Below, in pieces: positions 24,600 to 34,775 of a DNA stretch of 64,000 nucleotides (within the stretch, counting starts at the first letter, position 1; each line of letters starts with the position of its first letter). The stretch covers positions 22,941,343-23,005,342 of the forward strand of contig CM029121.1 of the NCBI GenBank assembly GCA_016859345.1. Reading direction: 5' to 3'. Below the pieces are notes generated by a model. It was not told the origin of the DNA and searched no databases. It was given only the letters and a program-made list of their open reading frames with translations. A program made the position numbers and the translations under genes. Source of the stretch: Istiophorus platypterus. Its lineage: Eukaryota; Chordata; Actinopteri; Istiophoriformes; Istiophoridae.

Positions 24600-26690
24600 A
24601 CGTGGTCAGTGGTAAGCAGCTAGAGTAGTAGTCTGTATGCATTGTTGCTTGGTGCTTTCTGCTCCTCACAATGGCAGGTACTTAGTATCAATAAACCAGC
24701 AGCAGATTACCGGAGTGTTTTTAAAAGGCAAATAGTTAGCAAGGGAGTTAGTAATGTAGCCTGGTCCTTGGCCACCCAGGACTTTGTTTCTTTGGAGGAG
24801 GACCTTTCAATCAGTTCTAAATGTTACAGAAAGCCAGTGCAGAGCAGCTAAAACTGGATTAATGTTCTTTGTACTTGTGGTTCTAGTTAATAGCTGAACT
24901 GCAGAGTTTTAAATGAGCTAAAGGCTCTCGGTGTTCATGAGGTAAAAATATGCTTTCAATGTGGGATCTGAAGTTTAGATCTAAAGCTAATACCAAGACT
25001 TGAAAAGACAGGTAGTAATTGAGTTTATAGCTGCAGCATCATTTGGTTCAGCAGAGATGTACAGTTGTATCATCCGCATAACTACGGATATACACGTGTG
25101 ATCTCTAATGATGCCACTAAGTGGCAGCATGTATGGTGAGGAAAAAAGCGGATCAAGGCAGCTCCCTTGTCCAACCACAAAGCAGATGTAACATTCCTCA
25201 GATACATGATCTCCAAGAATGATGTAAAACCTTCTCTCTTTGATGTAGGTTGTGAACCATTTTAACAGAGAAAGACCATACAACTTTAAGACCACTGATA
25301 TTAGTCAAGAATCTTTTCTCTCTTAAGAGTTTGGTCCAAGGCAACTGGTTATTTCACAGTTTCGGTTCTGTCATGATCTAAAGCCTTGCCAAAATTCCTC
25401 CAGGATATGGTTTTCTTTATGAAAATAGCTTATTTGCACTGAAATTATCTTTTCAAATATCTTACTAATGAATTAAAGGTTCGATATCGGGCCATAGATG
25501 GTCAGCGCACTGCCATCTAGGTTGGAAACAGGGCGTTTGGTGTGGACATGCTAGTCTGACATCCCATTTCCGGCAAGATCCTATGACACGTCAAAGTTCA
25601 GATGTTGGCATATAAACAGCGAGGAACATTTATTGTTTTGGGTTGTTTTTTTTTTTAACAGTCTAAGGGAACAACATCCTTTGTATGCAACACTGCATGC
25701 ACTGAGTTCAGAGACGGCAAGTAAACATAACAGTCCCTGGCCTTCATACTGCTTTCTACTGTTTACCAACCCCGTTTTCTGAGGTGACTACTGGCAATGG
25801 GGAAGCAATAAATCACCCCTCTTTACCAGGTTTACCAGTCTTTAAAAAAAAATAATAATTAATTAATTAAAAAAACACACACATGCACTCATTTTGTTGT
25901 AAAAATTGTAATATTGGAGCAGCAGTACTTAATGCAGATGACAAGGTATTTAAAGTGGAGGCACAACTGTATGGCTCTAATCATCTCAGTCTTCGAGATC
26001 TTTGCTTCAGCCTTAACATCTAGGAATCACTCTTGAACCAAAAACTCCCTTTTTTTTAGTCTGTTAGTCGGCATCAAAAAAAAAAAAAAAAAATGCACAG
26101 TACTTGCCAGAAATAGGTCAACTGATTACTGAAACATTAATAGTGTTTAAACCCAGTTGTTATTACTAAGTCTAGAATGTTACCATGGTGATGAGGTACC
26201 TCATTTACATCTTTGGATGAGTTCAAAGCTGTCCAGCAAATTCACAAGCTCCATAGTTTTGCGGTCTCTCTTTTTTTTTTTTTTTTTTTAATTAATATGA
26301 ATATTCAGGTCTCCATTAAGGATTAGTCTGTCATATCGAGTGTTACCAATTGAGATTCATCAGTATATCTTCAGAAATTCTCAGAGCTAATACCCTGGTG
26401 GTGAACATGATGTAATGATGGGCCATGATAATTCTGCTTTGAGCTCAAGAGCGAGATATTCAAATGATGTAAATTCACCCTGGTCAATGAGAAAACAGCT
26501 GCAATCCCTCCATTCCTGTTTTGTCTGAGTGAAAAATAAAATATATATATATATAGATTGGAGAACAAGACGACTAAAACTAGAAACATCAAATCAACCA
26601 AAAAGGATTTGTTAGTCAATGATCTGACATTAAAGAAGAGCTAATTCCAGCCATAGGGATTTTTGTGACAGGAAAGGAGACTGCTTGTGG
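24600..26690 (-). pseudogene. L2 LINE ORF2 remnant: endonuclease and reverse transcriptase
   Basis: ORF2 supplies the apurinic-type endonuclease that nicks the target and the reverse transcriptase that copies the RNA there. Visible endonuclease pieces on the minus strand are LTNKSFLVDL (26636-26605), RNGGIAAVF (26517-26491), NGDLNIHIN (26317-26291, the GDFN-type catalytic block) and NILDLVITT (26181-26158). Reverse-transcriptase pieces are PISNL..FISKIFEKII and EEFWQGFRS (25500-25374), KWFTTYIKERRFYIILGD (about 25260-25207), a VPQGS-like VGQGSCLDPLFSSPYMLPL (about 25178-25116) and YADD (25080-25069). The last is out of frame with its flanks on both sides, so small indels surround the catalytic loop. 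PVLAALHWLSV at 24858-24824 matches the conserved C-terminal block. The longest intact piece is 102 residues (24987-25295). Confidence 0.85.
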
Positions 26691-27560
26691 CTGAACACTG
26701 TCAAATTCAAGATGACTGGGACAGAGGGCAGACGGTCTGTGATCGCTACAATGTCTTTGACCATGCCATCGGCTATTTAAAGATCACCGATGTCTTTAAG
26801 GAGGCGGCATGGGGTCCCTCTCATCTCTGGTAGACACCTGAGTGATGATGTCTGTGGTTATTACCGTGCAAGGGTTCATCATTTTGACTGAGCATCGGCG
26901 TAGCAGCTTTAACTATTTCCTTGATTGGTGAGCCAGTAGAGGGGGGGGGGGGGTAATCTTTTTCTTTTCTTTTTTCCTGGATCCTGGAGCCAGTTTTCCC
27001 TCACAGAATATCAAAAGACCCAGCGTGGACGATAATCCTCGTATTACCAGGACGTGTAGAGAGGATGACTGGCAACAGCTCTGTTAGCTCCCTGACAGAT
27101 GTGTCAGCCATAGTTAGCTTTTCAGTCTATGCCATTCTTAGACACTCGGTTATAGAATCACCAATCAGAAGAGTGTCTGATTTATTAGGTGTGGAGTAAG
27201 CACCGTTTCCTCTGGCCTTTGACCCTGAATTGGTTTTGGCTACATTTCTTTGGTTATGGTTATCCTTAATGCTAGTAGTTTGATTGGCTTTCCTGGATTC
27301 AAAATAGTATTGTCACACAGTCAGTGCATCATATCTGTTTTGAACTGAAAGTTGAAGAACCTGTGTCTGTCCATTAGCATTTCTAGGCTCCGAACCTTTT
27401 ACTGTAGCTGCTACATAGTCAATAGTTCCTTCCCACAGTTCTGATGCAGCATTTCAGTCTTCTTTTCAAGCTGTGTTATCCTCTCAATCAGTCATGACAT
27501 TTTTTTTTCCAACTTTGATCTTCAAAAGAATGTTCTCTTAAATATCTGAATTTCTCATGG
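26690..27560 (-). pseudogene. L2 LINE ORF1 remnant: coiled coil plus SGNH esterase
   Basis: ORF1 of L2/CR1-type LINEs encodes an RNP protein that, in many fish families, carries a lipolytic SGNH-hydrolase-like (esterase) domain. Here the minus strand reads ERITQLEKKTEMLHQN near 27500-27450, a heptad-like coiled coil. It then reads LLIGDSITE at 27171-27145, which is block I with the nucleophile Ser of GDS(I/L) at 27162-27154. ELTELLPVIL follows, then a block resembling VHAGSFDI at 27030-27001, where functional members usually read HxGTND. In-frame stops occur between the coiled coil and the esterase and just after the last block. A run of about 13 G at 26941-26953 interrupts the downstream part. 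No start codon can be assigned with confidence. The catalytic reading is by family knowledge; this copy cannot be expressed intact. Confidence 0.75.
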
Positions 27561-28189
27561 TAAAACCCTCTAAAAATAGTAATTAAAAAAGGTCAACTAC
27601 ACACTTAAACTGAAACACTTCAAATGGTGAGCAAGGGTGATAAAACCTCTTCAGACTGTAGGTGCAACATCTTTGACATCACCTTCTGTATCATCAACAA
27701 GCAGGCCCTTGTATTTAATACGAAATTCATGGTTCATTAGCAAGAACTGCCTGCCCCCCTGGTGTATGCCTCCTGTCCTCAGGAAACCCAGTCTCTTGGT
27801 TGAATGGTAGAGACTCACTACTATCTTCAACTACCAGGCATGTACTGTGTGCCCTGGCTCTTTGTCAAATCCATACAGAGAGCCTCTTGGTTTAAGTAAT
27901 GAGAGTTGTGATTGAATATTTAAGCACCTAATTAAATTCTCTTTTTACATTGGGGGGGGGGGGATTGGGGGTGGGCATAGCAACTCGGTGGCACTTGGGC
28001 TTGAGAAGTGCTACGTATTCGAGTGCTTGTGGCTGGGAAAATGGATGATTCTGCTTTCCACAATGAACCTGACACTCAGGATTAGGAGGGGCTACAAAGA
28101 AAGGGATTGGGAGCATTTACAGTGATTGCTAGAACTGCAGTTATTTGAAAAAAAACATTAATTTCATCTATAAGAATAACCGCCTACAT

Positions 28190-28224
28190 TCAGGATATCG
28201 AGGTATCCAACCTCGATATCCTGA
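28190..28224. repeat. Perfect 15-bp hairpin
   Basis: TCAGGATATCGAGGT (28190-28204) is followed by the 5-nt loop ATCCA and its exact reverse complement ACCTCGATATCCTGA (28210-28224). It is not AT-only simple sequence, so the symmetry is notable. It could be a cruciform-prone site, a transposon-terminus footprint or a small RNA stem; it is shorter than a normal microRNA precursor. Confidence 0.9.
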
Positions 28225-31200
28225 GCAAAACAATGTTGTTATAGTTACTTTAAGTACAGACCTGACAAAATTAGTTGGTCAAAAAGTAAATCAAGTATAG
28301 TAAATACAACTGACATAGTACTTTATCATATATTTCAATGCATTGCTTAAAAGACACTCAAGATACAGAGCAACCTAAATTATTAGAGTAAATAGAAAAA
28401 AACAATCCATTTAATGCCCAACGAAGCGAATGAACCACTTCTCTATGTTTAACTGTTTACTTTTAAGCTTTTCAATTGATTCCCAATTCTGTCAAAAGAC
28501 AAAAAAATCTTACATTAGAGACCACATCTCAACAAGTTTGTTAGAGGCAATGGAGCAAAAAAACTGTTTACTCTACCGAAACCAAAAAAAAAAAAAAAAA
28601 ACCCAAAAAAAAACACCGCATGTTTTTCAACCACCCAGCACCCATGTGGCTTAAACACAGACCCAAAGCACTTTCCTGTAAACAACCATGTCGATTGAAA
28701 GGTCAGGAGAAGCTGGATACGCTGGGAGTCAGAGGATTTCTGAGAGGCACTCAGGTTCTACGAGGAGCCCGCTGTATGTACATGAACGCAGTGGATTAAA
28801 AATGGCTGCATTTGACTGATTCATCAGAGATGCATCACTAAGCTCCCGAGCCACTGTACTTGTGCTTTTTTTTCCAGTGATAAGGGTATGAGGTGTTTAT
28901 ATATCTACCTGAAGAATGTTTCTAACCCTCATTTAAACCCCATGTTAACTCTTCTCTTATGCATTTTTCCCTCTTGGCTCACTATTACGAATGTTGGGGT
29001 AAGCACTCTCCTCTACTGAATGTGCTCCTGGGATGGAGATTTCTGCTTATTAAGACGTGTTCAACAAAATACAGAGGTAGGGAAATTCTATCCCTGACTT
29101 TAGGGGAATTCCACCTAATTTCAAGCATAACAGATATTACAGAGATGGATTTATTTTTTTTTTAGATGCCCTAGGTGCACTGCATCTGTAATGTTTAAGC
29201 ATCGCCGCTGACTCCCAGTGTCAGAGCAGGGAGGGAAAACTGAAAAACTGAACTGAGTGTGAGGTCACACCACCGCAGATGCACCGAGAGCAATCAGAAA
29301 AGCCGGGAAAAGTGGCTACACTTTGTCTAAACATGCATAATCCAGTAAGCTGTTACTAGTCTTTACTTATCAGTCCATATTTAAAAGGTTCTGTTCACCC
29401 ATAATAGAAGGGAGGGAAATTCCCTAAAGGCTTGAATTCAACAATCCAGCTATTTAATTCAGTAGTTAGTGTGAGCTGAATGCATCCACTGAACAACAGC
29501 TGGTTTCAAACAGACCTGTATACATATTGTATACATTAAATCTATATTGTACGTGAGGAATGGTGTGATATACAAATCCCCCAAAGCACTTTGGAGCTCA
29601 GCGTTATCAAAGTTATATTATGTGTAGGCAATGAGATCTACATATCTGATTAAAGAGCAGCAAGAGCAGTGGAATACCTGAATAATAATAATAATACAAG
29701 ATCTTTAAATGTATTCATGTTTGTATATTTCTATTATCGACATCACTCTGTAGATAGAATGAGCAATAGAACATACTGCTCTGATAATAAATTATGTTAT
29801 CATTTGCTGTCAGTAATTTTGCACAAGGAATATTTTTTTTTATTTCTGTAGGTCTTACATTCACTGCAAAATTATTTATTTTGTTAATCTTGTCTCGAAA
29901 AGTTGAATTACTGCTCTTATGGTACACAAATGCAGTCATATTACAACCCATGTCTCTTAATCAGAGCATGGTTTAAGCCTTGAGATTTCCTTGCAACGTA
30001 AGGAAAATCGCTGTCAAAACATGACGAGTACATGAAAATTTGATTTACTTTTTCTCAACTTTCCTCAAGGTATGGTTCCCTTTGAACTGTGCCCAGAAGT
30101 TCATTCATCTTGAATTATTATTCTTCTGACATTTTTCAACAGCATTTTCTCCTACCATCCAAAAAAGGTAAAAATTGTATTCCCCAAAAGCTCATCAGAG
30201 AAAATCAAACACAGTGTGACTTACAATCCTTGAAGGCAGAGTATAACGAGGAGAACCCTTGAACGAAAGTCTTCGCCATTTTCTCCTCAGATCCCAGTAT
30301 GTTATCTCTCTTCAGAATAATACAAAACACATCACATTATTAATAGAGCAGGCATGTACACAGTAAAAAGAGCACGGAAAAGATAGTTGAAAGTTTTTAA
30401 AAAAGAAAAAAAAACCCAGCATTTTCTCAGACCAGGGTCCTACTAATGTATGCTTGTGCTCCATCCAATAGTTTCGGAATTTAGTCATTTCCAGGCTGGT
30501 TTTGTGGATTTTGAGCTGGTCACTGTTAAAGACTGTGTCTGCACATAAAACACAGATACCGATCAAAGTGACCCGGATCAGATGTGCACAAAACCCTGTG
30601 GAGCCAACATTCGCAGTACAGCGCATCAATCGCTGACTAGCACCTCTTAGCTACTCTAGCCACTGAGTGTATATTGAATGTATACACCTCCTGATTTTGC
30701 TTTTTAATGACTTTGATAGTGAACCTGGCTTGTTTTGCAGGAACAGCGTTGCTCCTTGATTTCATAGTCTTCTTTCTTGATAGCCAGGTGACACTGTGGT
30801 TCACTTTTAGCTTCTATCTTTAACTTTTTAACATTTTTTTGCAGCATGCAGTTGTGAAGCTAGCCATAGATTCTTCTGTCTGATTCTCTCTGAAAGAGCT
30901 TTTTTTGTTTTGTTTTCCAAAATTGTCACTAAATGCACTTCCTGGAGAAATACTATCAAGTTAGGACACCGCAGCTTGATGGATTACAAGACCCTAATAA
31001 CCACGGGGCAGGGCTTGGCAAAGGGTTAATTTTAGCCTACATTTATCATATTCAAATATAAAGTGGCAAGCAAATGTGATTTTAATTTGAATAAACATAC
31101 ATAATGTCTACTGTTTATCTTTTAATGGCAGGTGAATGAACAGTAATTAGTTGAATATTGTGTCATGGTAGTAAAATATAAATAAATCAATGTGTTTGCA

Positions 31201-31618
31201 GTACATTTGCAAGTGAAAAACAATGTAGTAGAGATGGGGAAACCATCTATAGCCAAGGGAAAGGCAATACATTTTTAACATTTTAGAGAAACCAGTAGGT
31301 AGAATGACTGGCCCCAGAGCTTTTGTTTTTTTTAATCCAGTCTTTCCTCACAGTTGCCTGTGAACGAGAGGTGAACACTGAAGCACAAGGCAACGACCTT
31401 TTCTCACTTTAAAGATTAACACAGACTGAAAAATGTCATTTTACTAATGTCTTCCGGTTAGATATTTCAAATCTATTCGACTTCTCACTACACCCAGCGT
31501 CACTGTTATGTGCTGATGCACCTAAACCAAAAATGATCGCATATGAAGTTAATGGAAAGACAAGTGGGTGCAAATAGAAGCGAATTCTTGTTTTGAGCGA
31601 AAAACTTGGGGCTACACT

Positions 31619-32233
31619 TCATGAATGCTCGAAGACAAGAGGAAAAAATAGAGAGACTAAAGGAAATACTGTAACCGGAGGAAAGAACTGGAGATCCTGG
31701 TGAGATCTGTCACAATAAGCTGTCGCACAAACACAGACACACTCTCCACGCACACACCTTCTGCTACTAACGCCTGTACTGACAGTGCATTGGCTGTTTG
31801 AAGCAAATAAACAGACTGTACAGTCAAATTTGTGCCAATAATGCAATGCAAAAACTGCCAAGCTCAATACTAATGTCAGTATGTACCGAACGCACCCCTG
31901 AGTACACTGCATCACTGCAACAAGTTGAGAGCCGCATAAAAACCACGTAAACAACAATTCAGAGATTCCCACTTTATCGGCAACACCACTAGACTGTTGT
32001 TCCTCATTGTTAAGCATTATGAAATTCCGTCCATGATAGCCTGCGGCTTTAAGATCTACCACCTTCAATTCTAGGTCCCCTTTATTTGAAACAGAACCTA
32101 TAAGCTGAACAAATCTGAGGACACCCACCTGTATTACGGCTAACATCAAACCTTCCCACGTGTCTTTTGAATTGCAATTTTTATTCTGCCAGAGAATACC
32201 TCTGCAAAGGTGAGTTAATATGATACTGTTCAT
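31619..32233 (-). other. Longest open frame in the window (204 residues), probably chance
   Basis: The minus strand stays open for 204 codons from 32233 to 31619. The product has no recognised motif. It includes a Cys/Val-rich tract from the CACACACA and ACGCACAC stretch at about 31730-31760, hydrophobic blocks without signal-peptide or helix regularity, and no promoter or splice context. Codon choice looks like its AT-rich surroundings. I do not call it a gene; it is recorded because it is the longest frame. Confidence 0.3.
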
Positions 32234-32559
32234 TCCAACCGTGATCCTCTACAGCATATCAAGCATTTGGCTAAATTGAAATTTGCCTTCAAATAAAGCA
32301 GACAATTTTTCACAAGTAGAAAAAAATGCCCAATTACTAATAATTAAAGACTGCAACACAGAATATTAAAGGCAATGACATCTTACCATCGGGCTAACCC
32401 AATTAATTTTCATATGCTTGTATTCCACAGCATCTTTGTGAGGCAGATGCAGCGCGCGGTACAAGTAAATTATAATGCTCCTCGTAAAGTCTCTATGACC
32501 TTCAGAGGCTTCAAGCTGCGGTGTTAGTTATATTTATTGGTCTCCTTTTGTTTCCGGAT

Positions 32560-32880
32560 TAGCCACATCACTCACGGATCACTTCAGTTGTGATGACGTC
32601 CCAGTCCATTTACTGACAGATTTCCCATTTTATGTTTCAAGATGGCAGCGTTTGTGCCTCATGATGTGAGACGGAGCCACATAGTTATTGAAGTTACAAG
32701 GAACAGCCCCGATGGGCCCATTATCACTTTGATGGGGTTATCATCAATCAAAAAGTCTTTTAGATCTGCCTTTAAAAGAGGCCTTTGAGATAATTAGACT
32801 GATTTGTTGACTGGCTATTGTTATTGGTTTGAAGGGGACATGGCGTTGAGCACTACATTACACTAATGCATCAAGTGTGG
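32560..32880. promoter_or_regulatory. Candidate conserved non-coding element
   Basis: Non-repetitive, balanced-composition stretch dense in developmental transcription-factor words: TGATGACGTCCC (CRE-like, about 32591), CACTTTGAT (TCF-like), TTATCATCAATCA (GATA- and PBX-like, about 32738-32750), AGATAATTAG (homeodomain core, about 32789). Conservation itself cannot be judged from one sequence. Confidence 0.25.
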
Positions 32881-34245
32881 TGTATTTATTTGGAGTGCTT
32901 TGTGGTCTCAAGTTAACCGACGATAGCATCATTTGCAGTTTACAACACTGGAAAACTGAAATGGAAATTTTACAATTAATCAATGAGAAAAAAAACATTA
33001 AAATAAATTAAAAAGTAAAATACATCCACCTTATTTTTATTGTACAAATTTTTTTTATAATTTTTCCTTTTTTCTTTTGGAATTACAAAGTCGCCGCTAT
33101 CAAGACAGGATCCCTGGCGATGCCTCATGGACAGAGAATAATGAACCAACCACTGATCTTTACAATCTGCTCATTTTTGCTTTTTGGGTAGATTCAGACG
33201 GTGTTTCCAAGTTAGTAGTAAATGACATCTATTATATATATTTTTTTAAAATCAATTCCATCGATCTTTTCATGATCTTTTTGTTGTCTAAATCTAAAAT
33301 TGAAAGGAAAACCAGAGAATTCTGCACACTGTCCGTCACCTGAACTCACTCTATTAAGACATTTTCAAGCTCCAGAGATTTGTACAATCTGGGTCCAAGA
33401 GCGCTGAAGCTACTTGAAAAAGGAGGACACCTTGCTAGGTTGTTTTTTTTTCCCTTTGTTATTTGTCATGTATTATCCATATATTTGTCCTCAGGATATT
33501 GTTTATACTGTTAAACACTAGGTAGACGGCTGAAGTGTAAAATTAAAGCCAGATGCTCGAAAGCACCTAAATCGAATGTACATTATATTGCATTTATTCA
33601 TTTTGATGGCGAACAGCATGGATAACATCCAATAACGCCTGAAGCATCATCCACAGATGAGGCAAGATAAAATACCAGCTTGATTTCATACATATGGTAA
33701 TATCTATGAAATTGGAAACACGGGTCCCACTGACGAGCTGGGATTTGGTCCGTGATCACGCATGGTCCGTCTCCTTGACATCAGGGAGGCTGACGGTTGA
33801 CAGGATGTTGTTGCTGGTTGTAGGGAAAGTGTTGGGATATATGACGGTCAGGGGAAATGAATCAGTTATTATCCCCCAACAGCTCCGCGTGGCAGGTTAT
33901 TATTCAGTTCAACATGCACCGCTTGTTCATCAGATAAGCATGAGGCTGGAGTCTGTTTCAATCAGCGCCTTACAGCGTTAGCATGATTTTTAAACCTGAT
34001 GGTGCTGATAGAAATGTGCTGGCATGGTGAGTATCAGATGTGACATTGAAAAGTTAGTGGACGGCACATTGCAGAGCTTCTGTCTCAGCTTACAGAGCAA
34101 AGGAAAAAAAATGACACCCTTCACTTATAATGTTACATCAACTGTAAACCGAGGCCACTTCATTTAATTGTTTGAATGAAACAAATATTATTCCTACCAC
34201 TGGGGTGGCAGTCATGCTCTGGGGAATCTTGAAAGGGATTTAAGA

Positions 34246-34775
34246 ATTGTTTGGCCAAAAGGATGTGGATGTGTAGGAAAACACTTTACTCTTGTGTACT
34301 TTTGCTACAGAGCTATTTCCCATGGTTTGAGCCAGGCTCCTCAGTTAGATAGTAACAGGAAATCTTAATGCTAAAGCATACAATGATCATTTAGACCAAA
34401 CAGTGCTTCCAACATCCTAACAACGGTTTTGAGAGGCTCTCTCCGGTTCCAGAGTCTCAAACCCAGGGGGAATGGTTTCCTTAGAACGGTGGGACAGAGC
34501 TTGACCAGCCAGCACAGAGCCCCGTCCTCAACCCCATCCAACACCTTTGGGATGAACGGGAGGCCGGCTGCAAGCCAGGCCTCATCATCCAACCTTAACT
34601 AATTCTCTGGTGACTGAATGGGAACAAAATCCCTGCAGCCAGGTTCCAAAATGTTATTAAAATGGCTTCTCATAGAAAGTGTGGAGGTTGTTATGTTAAT
34701 TGCTGTGGTTTTTGGATAGAGGTGTTCTATCAAATATGAGTGTAGGACCTTTTGAATATATGTCTAGAGTGTGAG
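34246..34775 (+). mobile_element. Tc1/mariner-like transposon remnant (copy 2), internally deleted
   Basis: A plus-strand remnant of the same abundant fish Tc1-like family as 6590-6895. The left end at about 34247-34276 (TTTGGCCAAAAGGATGTGGA) resembles the family terminus (TATGGCCAAAAGTATGTGGA). After a large deletion the internal text resumes at about 34318 and runs through TTAATGCTAAAGCATACAATG (34366-34386) and the transposase codons for LNPIQHLWDE (34527-34556). It ends near 34750-34775, where a decayed TTTTG..ATAT..TGT resembles the inverted terminus. The 73-residue minus-strand frame at 34371-34592 is an antisense shadow of this gene. The middle of the transposase is missing and frames are broken, so it is inactive. 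Family identity is confident; the outer ends are approximate. Confidence 0.8.

Larger units (their letters stand above)
24600..27560 (-). mobile_element. Degraded, nearly full-length L2/Maui-type LINE
   Basis: A non-LTR retrotransposon fossil of about 3 kb read on the minus strand. Going down in coordinate, the expected domains follow in L2 order: coiled coil (about 27560-27400), SGNH-esterase blocks (27145-27171 and 27001-27030), endonuclease blocks (26605-26636, 26491-26511, 26291-26317, 26158-26184), reverse-transcriptase blocks (25500-25374, 25262-25201, 25178-25116, 25080-25069) and a C-terminal block (24858-24824). All frames carry stops and frameshifts, so the copy is dead. Long A/T runs at 26078-26093 and 26272-26290 and the low-complexity stretch at 25845-25880 look like later insertions or expansions. 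The ordered domains make chance similarity very unlikely. The clade (L2/Maui rather than another CR1-like group) is inferred from recalled motif wording. The exact ends are uncertain by about 50-100 bp. Confidence 0.85.
27561..34245. other. Non-coding, no recognised gene
   Basis: Contains a 12-G run at about 27951-27963, the hairpin at 28190-28224, an A run at 28584-28601 and an ATA tract at 29683-29695. It also holds the 204-residue chance frame (31619-32233) and the candidate element at 32560-32880. The stretch 33690-34000 is a non-repetitive, GC-balanced block with a 95-residue open frame lacking motifs and may be another conserved element. Confidence 0.55.

Noticed and set aside
34371..34592. 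73-residue minus-strand frame
   Set aside because: It is the complement of the Tc1-like transposase codons read on the plus strand.
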